Part shown: positions 29,009 to 38,077 of the stretch, piece after piece
How positions within the stretch are numbered: the stretch's first letter is position 1
How the letters are laid out: each line of letters begins with the position of its first letter
Assembly (NCBI GenBank): GCA_944322545.1
Contig: CALUPF010000033.1
Span: 62,001-126,000, forward strand
Length of the DNA: 64,000 nt
Direction of reading: 5' to 3'
Origin: Candidatus Gastranaerophilales bacterium
Lineage (GTDB): Bacteria; Cyanobacteriota; Vampirovibrionia; Gastranaerophilales; Gastranaerophilaceae
Position numbers and translations under genes: made by a program
Notes under the pieces: model-generated
Seen by the model: the letters and a program-made list of their open reading frames with translations, nothing else
The model's database searches: none
Told to the model about the DNA's origin: nothing

Positions 29009-29830
29009 ATGAATCATCGAACTGGAATGAAGATTTTATTATATTTTTGCATCTCTCTCATAATATTTTTCACAGCTAATACTGTATCTTTTGCATCAGA
29101 TTATCAATATAAAATTTTAGATCCTAAGTATAATCCTCAAGCAGAAGAAATAATGAAGGGTAATATTCCACCCATTGAAGAAGTGAAATTGCCTGAAGAG
29201 AACAAAGGGTTTGATTTTAAATTATTATTTTCAATATTTGTACTCGTAACTTTCCCAATCGTCATAGTTACGCTAGCAGCTAAATCTTATAAAAAAATAT
29301 TTGATGAAGTGCCTGGACGAGAACCAATTGAAGAAAAACAAGTCATTGGAAATATAAAAATCCCTGAAAAAGATAAACAAATAGAAAAACAAGAACAAAA
29401 AGAAATAAAAAAAATTAGTGAAACAAAAATCAACAATATTCAAAAAACAGTTTACAAAGCTGAACTAAAATCATCAAAACCCAGAATTACCCCTGAAAAA
29501 AAGATTCCACAAACAACAGGAAAATCTATAAATAAATATTTTTCATCACCAATTGAAAAAGTAAAAAACCCTATGCTATTAAACACTTCTGTTTTATCTA
29601 GCAATAAAGGTATTTGTCTTGTTGAATATAATAAAAAATATTCTTTAATTGGATATATAAACAATGAAATTTTTATGCTAAACCAGTTTAATGCAATAAA
29701 TGGCACAGAAATAAGAGCAAGACTATCTGAAACATTGGCTGGTAAAGACAGATACATCGTTAGACTAGGCGATTTCAAGGCTCTCGTTGAAGTTTCTGAT
29801 AAAAACATGAAAATGCTTCTTGAGCTATAA
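29009..29830 (+). CDS. Secreted/membrane protein with FliO-like C-terminal patch (tentative)
   Basis: 273 residues. Signal-like segment near 8-30, a second helix near 72-90, a Lys/Glu-rich linker of about 90 residues, then a small beta-rich domain (GICLVEYNKKYSLIGYINNEIFMLNQF). That domain resembles the LLxVxxxxxxLLGVTDxxIxLL core of the flagellar export protein FliO. FliO normally places it closer to the helix, so the match is only suggestive. Start could instead be ATG 29027. Eight bases before the solute-binding gene. Confidence 0.45.
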   Translation: MNHRTGMKILLYFCISLIIFFTANTVSFASDYQYKILDPKYNPQAEEIMKGNIPPIEEVKLPEENKGFDFKLLFSIFVLVTFPIVIVTLAAKSYKKIFDEVPGREPIEEKQVIGNIKIPEKDKQIEKQEQKEIKKISETKINNIQKTVYKAELKSSKPRITPEKKIPQTTGKSINKYFSSPIEKVKNPMLLNTSVLSSNKGICLVEYNKKYSLIGYINNEIFMLNQFNAINGTEIRARLSETLAGKDRYIVRLGDFKALVEVSDKNMKMLLEL

Positions 29831-29837
29831 TTAAAAA

Positions 29838-31082
29838 ATGAAAAAAATTGCTTTTATGATTTCGATTTTACTCATTTTATGTTTTTTGTTTTTCTTTGTT
29901 TTTAAAAAGCCAAAAGAAACAAAAACTATTGTTAAATTTTCAAGTTGGGGTTCCCAATCAGAAACAGAACTATTAAAACCGTTATTAAAAGAATTTGAAA
30001 AACAAAATTCTGATATAAAAATAGAATTCATTCATATTCCACAAAACTATTTTCAAAAACTTCATCTTTTATTCGCATCAAATCTTGCTCCTGATGTTGT
30101 ATTCATAAATAACTATTATGCTCCTAAATATATACAATCAGGATTGTTAGAAGATTTAACTCCATTTTTTAATAAAAATGAATACTTCAAAAAATCTTAT
30201 GAAGGTTTTTGTTTTAACAACAAGATTTATGCAATACCACGAGATGTTTCAAATCTAGTTGTTTATTACAACAAAGATTTATTTAAAAAATATGATGTGC
30301 CTTACCCATCAAACAATTGGTCAATTGAAGATTATATAAAAACAGCTAAACTGCTAACAAAAGATACAAATAATGACAAAAAAACAGACATTTGGGGAAC
30401 AAGTTTTGAAAAAGATGTCATTTTTTGGCTACCATATCTTTTTAGCAATAATGCATCTATTTTAAGTGATGACGGAAGCACAATTCTAATAAATAAAAAA
30501 GAATCAATTGATTCTCTAGATTTATACAGCGACCTTGTGAACAAATACAAAGTTGCACCATCAAAAGCTGACAACGCTAGTCTTACATTGGCACAACTAT
30601 TTTTGCAACAAAAACTAGCAATGCAAGTTTCAGGGAGATGGCTTGTACCTAAATATAGATCTGAAGCAAATTTTGACTGGGATATTGCACCATTTCCGCA
30701 AGGTACAAATGGCTCTGTTGTTAATATCGATGCATCAGGTTACGCAATTTCAAAATCCTCAAAACATAAAAAAGAAGCTTTGAAATTTGTAAAATTTATA
30801 AGCTCAAATGAAGCGCTTGAAAAGCTTGTTGAAAGCGGACTTATTGTTCCAGCTAGAAAAGATACAGCTTTTTCTGAGAAATTCCTTGAAAAAAACAAAA
30901 AACCCCAAAATGCTGCAGTTTTTCTCAGAGCAATAGAAAATGGAAAAACAACTCCTGTTAATAAAAACTATCAAAAACTCACAGATAGATTGAATATTAT
31001 TCTTGAACCAGTTTTTCTTGGACAGAAAAAAGCCCGAGAGGTATTAACTCCCGAGCAAGTAATAATCTTAAATAGATTTTAA
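29838..31082 (+). CDS. ABC-type sugar-like solute-binding protein (orphan)
   Basis: 414 residues. An N-terminal helix anchors or exports it (ILLILCFLFFFVF; no lipobox Cys in place). Family 1 solute-binding features: VKFSSWGSQSETELLKPLLKEFEKQ, APDVVFINNYY, AIPRDVSNLVVYYNKDLFKKY, FLQQKLAMQVSGRW and the KEALKFVKFISSNEA tail. Binds a sugar or oligosaccharide outside the inner membrane. No permease or ATPase gene is beside it, so partners must be elsewhere. Confidence 0.9.
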   Translation: MKKIAFMISILLILCFLFFFVFKKPKETKTIVKFSSWGSQSETELLKPLLKEFEKQNSDIKIEFIHIPQNYFQKLHLLFASNLAPDVVFINNYYAPKYIQSGLLEDLTPFFNKNEYFKKSYEGFCFNNKIYAIPRDVSNLVVYYNKDLFKKYDVPYPSNNWSIEDYIKTAKLLTKDTNNDKKTDIWGTSFEKDVIFWLPYLFSNNASILSDDGSTILINKKESIDSLDLYSDLVNKYKVAPSKADNASLTLAQLFLQQKLAMQVSGRWLVPKYRSEANFDWDIAPFPQGTNGSVVNIDASGYAISKSSKHKKEALKFVKFISSNEALEKLVESGLIVPARKDTAFSEKFLEKNKKPQNAAVFLRAIENGKTTPVNKNYQKLTDRLNIILEPVFLGQKKAREVLTPEQVIILNRF

Positions 31083-31089
31083 GTAGATA

Positions 31090-31572
31090 TTAAATTCCTA
31101 GCATATATCGATTCAAAGAAGATAACTGACTTGCGCCTGAAAAATAACTGATACTGTTTTGTTTAGAGCTGTTATACTCTGATTCAACCTGATCTTTCAA
31201 AGCCTCATAGTATTCTTTTTCTTCATCAGTATATGCCATACCTATTTCATAATCGAGTTTATCAATAGTATTGTCATAATCTTCGTCAAGATCACCAGAT
31301 ACAGTAAGATTCAACGTGTTCATTATGTCTTCAAAAGGTATAGATTGTTTTGAATTGGAAGCACTTTGAGATTCCATCATCTCTTGAATACGTTCAGCAG
31401 TTTCTAATCTTGCTTTATCTGTATCTTTATCCCCTGTAACAGTTAGTCCCATAGCCATAAGTTCTTGCTTAATAAGCTCATATTCATAGTCCTTTTCTTC
31501 AGCAGAAGATGATGACGCAGTGCTTGCGACATACATAGACATCATTGAGGCTGATATAGGACTTATAGACAT
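31090..31572 (-). CDS. Unknown 160-residue acidic protein with internal repeat
   Basis: Not recognised. Ser/Met-rich N-terminus (MSISPISASMMSMYVAS) without a clear signal peptide. Two copies of a repeat of about 25 residues: IKQELMAMGLTVTGDKDTDKARLE (near 34-57) and FEDIMNTLNLTVSGDLDEDYDNTI (near 80-103). Both have LTV-S/T-GDxDxD, a possible divalent-cation loop, though not a canonical EF-hand. Flanked by unrelated genes on the other strand. Confidence 0.6.
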   Translation of the reverse strand: MSISPISASMMSMYVASTASSSSAEEKDYEYELIKQELMAMGLTVTGDKDTDKARLETAERIQEMMESQSASNSKQSIPFEDIMNTLNLTVSGDLDEDYDNTIDKLDYEIGMAYTDEEKEYYEALKDQVESEYNSSKQNSISYFSGASQLSSLNRYMLGI

Positions 31573-31701
31573 GATAAACAGACCACTCGTTATACCTTAT
31601 ACCATGTTAATACCCTTAAATAGGATTTTTTAAACTTTAATATTTTACTATAATGAACTTTTCTGCAATCATATATATAAGGTTTTTCACGAGGAGCAAA
31701 T

Positions 31702-32073
31702 ATGGCAATTAAAGCTATTAATACACTATCAAGAAACAATTTTTTAATGCAAAATTTTAAATCCAACAAAATTGAAAAAGCAGAAAACAATCAAAATCAA
31801 AAAAACAAAAAAACTAACAAAATAAACTACACACCTTTTCTTTTAACAACATTTACTGGCGCCCTTATAGGTAGTGGCATCTACTGTGACACAATAGATA
31901 AACAAACACTAAAAGAAAATGAAAAAACAATGCAACAAAAAATCATAAAAGTTGATACAACAAAAATCAAAAATTTGAAAATCGATAATGATTTTGACAT
32001 TTTCATAAATAAAAAAGATGGAACTATTGTTGCGATAGATTTTTTTGTTCCACAATCCCCAAAGCAAAAATAA
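31702..32073 (+). CDS. Unknown small single-pass membrane protein
   Basis: 123 residues. A polar Asn/Lys/Gln-rich N-terminus of about 48 residues, a helix near 50-66 (FLLTTFTGALIGSGIYC), then a Lys-rich region ending in a short strand-rich motif (FDIFINKKDGTIVAIDFFVP). GAGGAGC precedes the ATG. No recognised family; one of several proteins here with a polar, low-complexity start. Confidence 0.6.
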   Translation: MAIKAINTLSRNNFLMQNFKSNKIEKAENNQNQKNKKTNKINYTPFLLTTFTGALIGSGIYCDTIDKQTLKENEKTMQQKIIKVDTTKIKNLKIDNDFDIFINKKDGTIVAIDFFVPQSPKQK

Positions 32074-32104
32074 TCAACAATTATCATTTTACAAATGAAA
32101 TCAT

Positions 32105-32575
32105 TTATCTATGATAAGATTCGTTATTTATTATTTTAAACGCTCTATAAATTTGCTCGTAAAGAAAAACTCTAATGAGCTGGTGTGTAAATGTCATTTT
32201 TGAAAAACTTAATTTAAAATTAGCTCTTTCACTTACCTTAGAAGCTAAACCATTTGCGCCTCCAATAACAAAGACAATTTCATTATGTCCTTCATTTGCT
32301 AAACTTTTAATTTTTTCAGCAAACACCTCTGAAGAGAGCATTTTACCTAGTATTTCTAAGGTTATTACATAAGAATCTTGTTTAATGTGATTGAGTATTT
32401 TTTCGGCTTCTATTTCCATATATTTTTGAGCCAAATTGTCATCTTTTATTTCCTGTGCAGGAACTTCTATTAAAGATAAACTGCAATAAGCACTTAGCCG
32501 TTTTGCAAATTCATCAATAGCCTCTTTTGTATATTTTTCCTTGATTTTCCCTACTGCAATAATTTTAATATTCAT
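32105..32575 (-). CDS. rlmH: 23S rRNA (pseudouridine1915-N3)-methyltransferase
   Basis: SPOUT-class enzyme that methylates pseudouridine 1915 in 23S rRNA. 156 residues: IIAVGKIKEKYTKEAIDEFAKRL, FVIGGANGLA with the trefoil-knot SAM site, and C-terminal SKMTFTHQLIRVFLYEQIYRAFKI that ends in SYHR as is typical. Third in a same-strand run after dedA and manC. Confidence 0.97.
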   Translation of the reverse strand: MNIKIIAVGKIKEKYTKEAIDEFAKRLSAYCSLSLIEVPAQEIKDDNLAQKYMEIEAEKILNHIKQDSYVITLEILGKMLSSEVFAEKIKSLANEGHNEIVFVIGGANGLASKVSERANFKLSFSKMTFTHQLIRVFLYEQIYRAFKIINNESYHR

Positions 32576-32656
32576 AACATCAAAATATCACAACATCCCT
32601 ATAAAAATAACATTTATTATCAAAAGCAGATTCTTGAACTAAAAAAACAATAGCTC

Positions 32657-34120
32657 TTATACTCTTCCATACATATCTTCAAAACGAACAATATCATTTT
32701 CATCTAAAATATCACCTTGTTGCACCTCTAGAATTTTTAAAGGCTCATCAAAAGGATTTTGCAAAGAGTGTTTTTCTTCGACTTCAATATCAACACTTTC
32801 ACCGTTTTGCAGCTCAAAAAGTTCTTCGCCTTTTAACACCATAGCTTTACCTTCTACGACAACCCAATGTTCACTTCGATGATGATGCAATTGAACACTA
32901 AGCTTTGCGCCTGGGTTCACATAAATGCACTTAGTCAAAAATCCATTACCCTCTGTCAAAACAGTGTAATAGCCCCAAGGTCTATAAACGGTCTTGTGAG
33001 TTAACTGAACTTCATCCCCACGTTCTTTCAAATGGCTCACTATTTTTTTTACGTCATTAGAATTTTCTCTATCACAAACCAATAAAGCATCTTCTGTTTC
33101 AACAACAACAGTATCTTCGAGTCCGATTGACGTAATCAGCTTTGAAGTAGAATAGATCATTGAATTTTTGCTGCCCAAATCTACAACATTTCCCATTAAA
33201 TAGTTGCCATTTTCATCTTTCTCAGAAATTTCGTAAATTGCATCCCAAGAACCTACATCTTTCCACTCACAATCTAATGGAACCATAGCCAATTTTTTAG
33301 TGGCTTCCATAACTGCATAATCAATAGATATATCAGGCATTTTTTCAAAATCAGTATAAGCTATAGTTGGTGTTTGTGAAGAAATTTCAGATTTTTTCAA
33401 AATATCAACTATTTCTGGTTCATATTTTTTAAGCTCTGCCATCATAACAGAAGCTTTGAAAACATATATTCCACTATTCCAATAATACTTTTTAGAATCA
33501 ACAAACTCTTGAGCTGATTCTTTATCAGGTTTTTCAATAAAATATTCAACCTTCAACGCATCCATTGAAATATCTTTAATCTTTTTATTACGTTTGGTTT
33601 TAATATAACCTAGACCGGCATCAGCCCTTTCAGGTTTTACGCCTAATGCAACTATATAATTTTCTTTCGCCAGTTTAACTGCTTCATTAATTGCTTCAGA
33701 GAATTTTTCCTCATCACCAATCAAAGAATCAGAAGGAACAGAAATAATTATAGGGTCATCTTTAGGACAATTTCCTAATGCAGCATCTTGCATTTTTTCT
33801 ACAAATTTAATACCTAATGCAATAGCTGGAGCTGTATTTTTACTCTCCGGCTCTGTAACCACTCTGTAACTAGAATTTCGACAAAACTTTTCTTGAAGCT
33901 CCTTCAATTGAGTTCTAACTTGAGTTTCCAGCTTAACATTTGTGATACTCAAAATGTTTTTATCATCAACGCAGTTTACTAAACGAATAAAAGCAGCTTG
34001 AAAAAGAGTATAATCCCCTTCGATTTTCATCAATTGCTTAGGATGAAGCTCTCGACTCAACGGCCACAACCTGCTTCCAGATCCACCTGCAAGAATTAAT
34101 GCGTATAAACTGCCTGCCAT
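32657..34120 (-). CDS. manC: Mannose-1-phosphate guanylyltransferase / mannose-6-phosphate isomerase
   Basis: 487 residues. The nucleotidyltransferase domain starts LILAGGSGSRLWPLSRELHPKQL (about 7-29) and has FIEKP and WNSGIYVFK. The C-terminal cupin isomerase domain (about 370-487) has RPWGYY, PGAKLSVQLHHHRSEHWVVVEG. Supplies GDP-mannose for surface glycans. Together with kdsB and the two glycosyltransferases it supports an outer membrane with complex polysaccharide. Confidence 0.93.
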   Translation of the reverse strand: MAGSLYALILAGGSGSRLWPLSRELHPKQLMKIEGDYTLFQAAFIRLVNCVDDKNILSITNVKLETQVRTQLKELQEKFCRNSSYRVVTEPESKNTAPAIALGIKFVEKMQDAALGNCPKDDPIIISVPSDSLIGDEEKFSEAINEAVKLAKENYIVALGVKPERADAGLGYIKTKRNKKIKDISMDALKVEYFIEKPDKESAQEFVDSKKYYWNSGIYVFKASVMMAELKKYEPEIVDILKKSEISSQTPTIAYTDFEKMPDISIDYAVMEATKKLAMVPLDCEWKDVGSWDAIYEISEKDENGNYLMGNVVDLGSKNSMIYSTSKLITSIGLEDTVVVETEDALLVCDRENSNDVKKIVSHLKERGDEVQLTHKTVYRPWGYYTVLTEGNGFLTKCIYVNPGAKLSVQLHHHRSEHWVVVEGKAMVLKGEELFELQNGESVDIEVEEKHSLQNPFDEPLKILEVQQGDILDENDIVRFEDMYGRV

Positions 34121-34161
34121 AATAAAAACTCCTTAAAAATATATAATATTATATAAAAATA

Positions 34162-34782
34162 TTATGAATCTTTCAAATGTTTGAAATGTTTGTACAAATA
34201 CGCAATTCCCAAAATCACGCATGCTATAATTATTAAAATGTCGAATTTGTGCCAAATATGTTTAAAAGCTTCCATATTTTGACCCATTTTCACACCAACA
34301 TAAACTAAAAAATAACTCCAAACTAAAGAACCCAAGAATGTAAAAGTGAAAAAGAATCTTTTTTTAGCTCTTAAAATCCCAGCCGGCAAAGAAATAAAGG
34401 TTCTAACAACGGGTAACATTCTACATAGGAAAAATGCCCAATCCCCATATTTTTCTACCCATTTATCAGCATCTTCGAGGTCTTTTTTACTTACTAAAAA
34501 CCACTTTCCATATTTTTCAACAAATTTTCTACCACCAAAATACCCAATATAATAAGATGGCACAGAACCTAAAACACATCCAAATGCACCAGCAAAAGCC
34601 GCAACGTGAATACTAAACACACCTTTTGAAACTAAATATCCTGCAAATGGCAAAATAGCTTCACTTGGCAATGGAATATTACAAGACTCAATTGCCATCA
34701 ACAGCATGATGCCCCACGCACCTGTTGCTGTAATTACTGATTCTATAAAACTTATCAAATGACCTAAAATTAAATCCAACAT
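34162..34782 (-). CDS. DedA-family inner-membrane protein
   Basis: 206 residues, several helices. SNET/DedA phrases: IESCNIPLPSEAILPFAGYL near the start, GCVLGSVPSYYIGYFGGRKFVEKYGKW, CRMLPVVRTFISLPAGILRAKKRFF (the conserved E, FxRxxP and G motifs). DedA proteins support membrane homeostasis, some as lipid (undecaprenyl phosphate or PE) flippases. Upstream of manC by 41 bases on the same strand. Confidence 0.93.
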   Translation of the reverse strand: MLDLILGHLISFIESVITATGAWGIMLLMAIESCNIPLPSEAILPFAGYLVSKGVFSIHVAAFAGAFGCVLGSVPSYYIGYFGGRKFVEKYGKWFLVSKKDLEDADKWVEKYGDWAFFLCRMLPVVRTFISLPAGILRAKKRFFFTFTFLGSLVWSYFLVYVGVKMGQNMEAFKHIWHKFDILIIIACVILGIAYLYKHFKHLKDS

Positions 34783-34860
34783 GAAACTCTATCCCTTAAT
34801 AACTCACATGAAAATTCTAACAAAAACACAAACTTGTATTAATATAAATTCTACTAATTT

Positions 34861-34889
34861 AAAAGCCTCTCTTAAAAAGAGAGGCTTTT
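34861..34889 (-). terminator. Terminator of tpiA (bidirectional)
   Basis: Perfect 13-bp inverted repeat, AAAAGCCTCTCTT / AAGAGAGGCTTTT, with a 3-base loop and flanking A/T runs, just past the tpiA stop codon. Confidence 0.92.
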
Positions 34890-34929
34890 AATCATTAAAA
34901 TTAAACTTTTAGCTCCGTAAAAATTTAAC

Positions 34930-35706
34930 TTACATAGCACCTTTAACAATTTGAGCGAAGCTGTCAGCTTTCAAGCTAGCACCGCCGACCAAAGCACCAT
35001 CAATATCAGATTGAGCCATTTGTTCAGCAATTGTAGCAGGTTTTACACTACCACCATAAAGAATTCTGATAGCATCAGCAGCTTGAGCACCAGCAACTTC
35101 TTTAACAACATTTCTAATCATAGCGATTACTCTGTTAGCTTCAACAGAATCACAAGTTTTACCTGTTCCGATAGCCCAGATTGGTTCGTAAGCAATGATT
35201 GATTTAGCAACTTCTTCTGCAGTCATACCTTCTAAAGCAGCTTTGATTTGAGAAGCAATATGAGAGTCTGTAACACCAGCTTCTCTTTGCTCTAAAGACT
35301 CACCGCAGCAGATTATAGGAACAAGGCCTTCTGCTAAGATTTTTTTAGCTTTTTTGTTAACCATTTCATCAGTTTCACCAAAATATTGTCTTCTTTCTGA
35401 GTGACCAATAATAATATATTCACAACCTGCATCTTTAGCCATTTCTACTGAAACCTCTCCAGTGAAAGCACCTTGAGTTTCAAAATAGCAGTTTTGACAA
35501 GCAAGTCTAACTTTGCCACAACCACAATCTGTCATAGCTTTATTTACTGCATACAATGAAGTAAATACAGGAGCAACAACAACCTCAGGCATTGTAGCTT
35601 TGTCCAAATCTTTTAATTCAGCCATCAAACCGTTGATTAATTCAACAGATTCAGCTTGTAAATTGTGCATTTTCCAGTTACCAGCGATTACAGGTCTTCT
35701 TGACAT
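34930..35706 (-). CDS. tpiA: Triosephosphate isomerase
   Basis: Interconverts dihydroxyacetone phosphate and glyceraldehyde-3-phosphate in glycolysis. 258 residues: AGNWKMH at 8-14 (Asn, Lys), IIGHSERRQYFGE with catalytic His, AYEPIWAIGTGKT with catalytic Glu, and phosphate loop LYGGSVKP. Monocistronic, AGGAG ribosome site. Confidence 0.98.
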   Translation of the reverse strand: MSRRPVIAGNWKMHNLQAESVELINGLMAELKDLDKATMPEVVVAPVFTSLYAVNKAMTDCGCGKVRLACQNCYFETQGAFTGEVSVEMAKDAGCEYIIIGHSERRQYFGETDEMVNKKAKKILAEGLVPIICCGESLEQREAGVTDSHIASQIKAALEGMTAEEVAKSIIAYEPIWAIGTGKTCDSVEANRVIAMIRNVVKEVAGAQAADAIRILYGGSVKPATIAEQMAQSDIDGALVGGASLKADSFAQIVKGAM

Positions 35707-35867
35707 AATAAAGTCTCCTTATTTTGTACTAATTCACAATTGAATAGTAGACAAAACAAGGAGATTTATCAAGAAAGATTTAAATACAAAATAAAGAAAG
35801 TAAAAAAAAGCAATTTTTCAACAAAAAAAATACTTTAATAATGTATAAAGTATTAGGAAGGACAACT

Positions 35868-36305
35868 ATGTCTATGCAAATCTGTAGCAGCTATGCTTAT
35901 GCTTATTCAGGGAACACACCCAAAGTAAAAAGAATACAAGGTTTTGACCCATCAAAAATCTCCAGTCTAAAAATCAATCAAAAAGACATGGAAGACTATG
36001 GAATCAAAGAGTCTGACTGGTCAAAAGTAGATTCTGATGCGGATGGTTACATTACATCCTCAGAATTTCTCAAAAGTGGAATAAACTTCACATCTATATT
36101 CAACGCGTTTAAAGAACTTGCTTCACCAATTGAAGGAGCATACCAAGTTGATGAAAGCAAAAATGCAAATGGAAGTGAAGAAACAAACAATGATAAATTT
36201 ACTCAAAATAATAATCAATTGTCACCATTTGCTACACAACATATAAAGCATAATGCAAGACCCTTACCCCAACACTTGGGTCAACATGCTGATTTTATAG
36301 CATAA
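35868..36305 (+). CDS. EF-hand protein of unknown role
   Basis: 145 residues from ATG 35868, which has AGGA 6 bases upstream (an ATG at 35841 does not). A canonical EF-hand loop DSDADGYITSSE lies at 55-66 with Asp at 1, 3, 5, Gly6, Ile8 and Glu12, flanked by helices, so it should bind calcium. The rest is polar and Asn/Gln/His-rich, without a signal peptide. The stop abuts the convergent zinc-ribbon gene. Confidence 0.7.
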   Translation: MSMQICSSYAYAYSGNTPKVKRIQGFDPSKISSLKINQKDMEDYGIKESDWSKVDSDADGYITSSEFLKSGINFTSIFNAFKELASPIEGAYQVDESKNANGSEETNNDKFTQNNNQLSPFATQHIKHNARPLPQHLGQHADFIA

Positions 36306-36677
36306 CTATAGTCCTTGTGTTAAAAGACTCAAAAGTCTGATTGATTCATTATTTTCTCTTTCTAGCCAAGTTTGGCTTCTGTTTCTAGAAAGCTCTTCAT
36401 TAACTTCTTTGACTAAAACAGCAAAGTTTATGTCAATAAAGTTTATGTTTTTCACAAGTTCAACGTGAAAATGCTCAGAACCACAATTAGGACAATATTT
36501 TGTCTCTGGCATAATCGTACCGAATTTTATTATGCTTTTTCTTTTTACATTACAACAATTACAACGTGTTAAATACCACTTGTTTTCAATATATTTGCCA
36601 CAATCAGGACAATAACAAGAATCCTTATCTGGTGTAACTCTTGAGTGAGTACATTCTTTTTTTCTTTGAAAAAACAA
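36306..36677 (-). CDS. Zinc-ribbon protein, unknown function
   Basis: 123 residues. Cys pairs CYCPDC (about 21-26), CNCC (about 39-42) and CPNC (about 62-65) indicate one or two zinc ribbons; a helical tail follows (VKEVNEELSRNR). TTG start at 36677 with GAGG 8 bases upstream. No recognised family; could be a nucleic-acid-binding or adaptor protein. Confidence 0.65.
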   Translation of the reverse strand: MFFQRKKECTHSRVTPDKDSCYCPDCGKYIENKWYLTRCNCCNVKRKSIIKFGTIMPETKYCPNCGSEHFHVELVKNINFIDINFAVLVKEVNEELSRNRSQTWLERENNESIRLLSLLTQGL

Positions 36678-36836
36678 TATATTTACCTCAACAAAACCTT
36701 TTACAAAATCTTTTTAATTATTTTTCTTACAATGTCAATTATTAAATAAACTTAACAATACAAGGCTAAATAGTAAAGAGATCTCAAACTTAAACCGATA
36801 AAACAAACATATAGGAAAAAGCAGTAAGGAAGATAT

Positions 36837-37856
36837 ATGACAGATTCAGTTAATTTAAATCCATTTATCAAGTCCCTATCACCAATCGAATATAAAGAAA
36901 TTGCTGAAAGCAATAATTCAAATAATACAAAAGAAACCTCCAAAGAAGCATATGTATCAGAAGATGAAGAGTATGGATTAATTGAAGATGGAACTTTTAC
37001 TGGCAACTCTGATTTTGCAACAAGCCTGGAAAATTGCATAGAAAACTTGATTAAATCATTTGAAATAGATGCAAATTTAAAAATAGGACAACAAGCAGCA
37101 AATATATCAAATATAAATTGGGATTCAGACAATCAAATCTTAGGATTACAAAACGAGCTTTCTAACGCAAAAAATGAATACAGCAAGCTTATTGAAAAAT
37201 ACAAAGCTGAATTTATAGAACAGTACACAGGCGATGGAAAAAATTTAGAAACAGAATTTATATCATTTTTAACGTCAAAAGATGATTATAAAGCCTTGAC
37301 CCAAAAGTACGACCAAACACAACAATATAAAGAACTTAACAACAAACAAAATGAATATGATCAACTTAATGCAGAACTAGAATCACTAAGAAAAAGTGGT
37401 AAAAATGACAGGGAAACACAAGCAAGAATAAGCTATCTAGAAGTACAAATTCAAAATCTTTCCACAATAATTGACTCAGCACATAAAAGCATAGAATACC
37501 AAAATGCATCTATTGGTAGCCCTAACCAAACGACAAATGCAAACGATTCAAACCCAAATAAGACAAATATAAACTTTAATGACTTTTGGAACAGTTTGTT
37601 GACAAAGAATGAATCTGAACAGACGCCTAATACAACTTACTCAACAAATGTAGATGACATTATTAAAGAAATGCTATCAGAAAAAGAATTAAGTTTGCTA
37701 AATTCATCGAACTACAAAAGCTCTTTAAAGTATCAAGAAATAATAGAAATAGTAGAAGGAATGAATGGTTCCTCAAACAAAGAATATGAAATGGCTTCAA
37801 TAGAAAGCTTGATAAAAGAAATACTAGAAGAAATAAACAAAGAAAATAAACAATAA
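36837..37856 (+). CDS. Unknown coiled-coil protein
   Basis: 339 residues, acidic and Asn/Ser-rich, with a coiled coil at about 100-220 (LQNELSNAKNEYSKLIEKYK, LNAELESLRKSG). No signal peptide or membrane helix. Starts with AAGGAAG about 5 bases before ATG and ends ahead of a strong terminator. No family recognised; secretion through the flagellar or another export route is conceivable but not shown. Confidence 0.6.
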   Translation: MTDSVNLNPFIKSLSPIEYKEIAESNNSNNTKETSKEAYVSEDEEYGLIEDGTFTGNSDFATSLENCIENLIKSFEIDANLKIGQQAANISNINWDSDNQILGLQNELSNAKNEYSKLIEKYKAEFIEQYTGDGKNLETEFISFLTSKDDYKALTQKYDQTQQYKELNNKQNEYDQLNAELESLRKSGKNDRETQARISYLEVQIQNLSTIIDSAHKSIEYQNASIGSPNQTTNANDSNPNKTNINFNDFWNSLLTKNESEQTPNTTYSTNVDDIIKEMLSEKELSLLNSSNYKSSLKYQEIIEIVEGMNGSSNKEYEMASIESLIKEILEEINKENKQ

Positions 37857-37884
37857 ATATAACTACAATTATCAGATAAAAAAA

Positions 37885-37917
37885 GCCAAAATTATCGACC
37901 TAATTTTGGCTTTTTTA
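37885..37917 (+). terminator. Intrinsic terminator upstream of tuf
   Basis: 10-bp perfect stem GCCAAAATTA (37885-37894) / TAATTTTGGC (37901-37910), 6-base loop, followed by TTTTTTA. Confidence 0.93.
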
Positions 37918-37939
37918 TGTATTATACCATGGGTTTTGC

Positions 37940-37975
37940 TTGACAAATTAGAATGAGCATATAAGATTGTATAAT
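37940..37975 (+). promoter_or_regulatory. Probable tuf promoter
   Basis: TTGACA at 37940-37945. The -10 could be TAAGAT (37962-37967, spacer 16), or a perfect TATAAT at 37970-37975, which is too far from that -35 to pair with it. Confidence 0.6.
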
Positions 37976-37978
37976 GGT

Positions 37979-38013
37979 AAGGCATATTATGCCTTCTCTG
38001 CTAACTCGTTAGC
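37979..38013 (+). promoter_or_regulatory. Two tandem hairpins in the tuf leader
   Basis: Hairpin 1 is AAGGCAT (37979-37985) / ATGCCTT (37989-37995) with loop ATT. Hairpin 2 is GCTAAC (38000-38005) / GTTAGC (38008-38013) with a 2-base gap, so the closing pair would open. Both are perfect. They lie at the expected 5' end of the tuf mRNA, about 65 bases before the start codon; no T-run follows. Confidence 0.55.
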
Positions 38014-38077
38014 AGCAACTATTTGAAATACAATAGAAAAAGTAGTAGATAACTTAGAACAAAAGGAGATTACTCTA

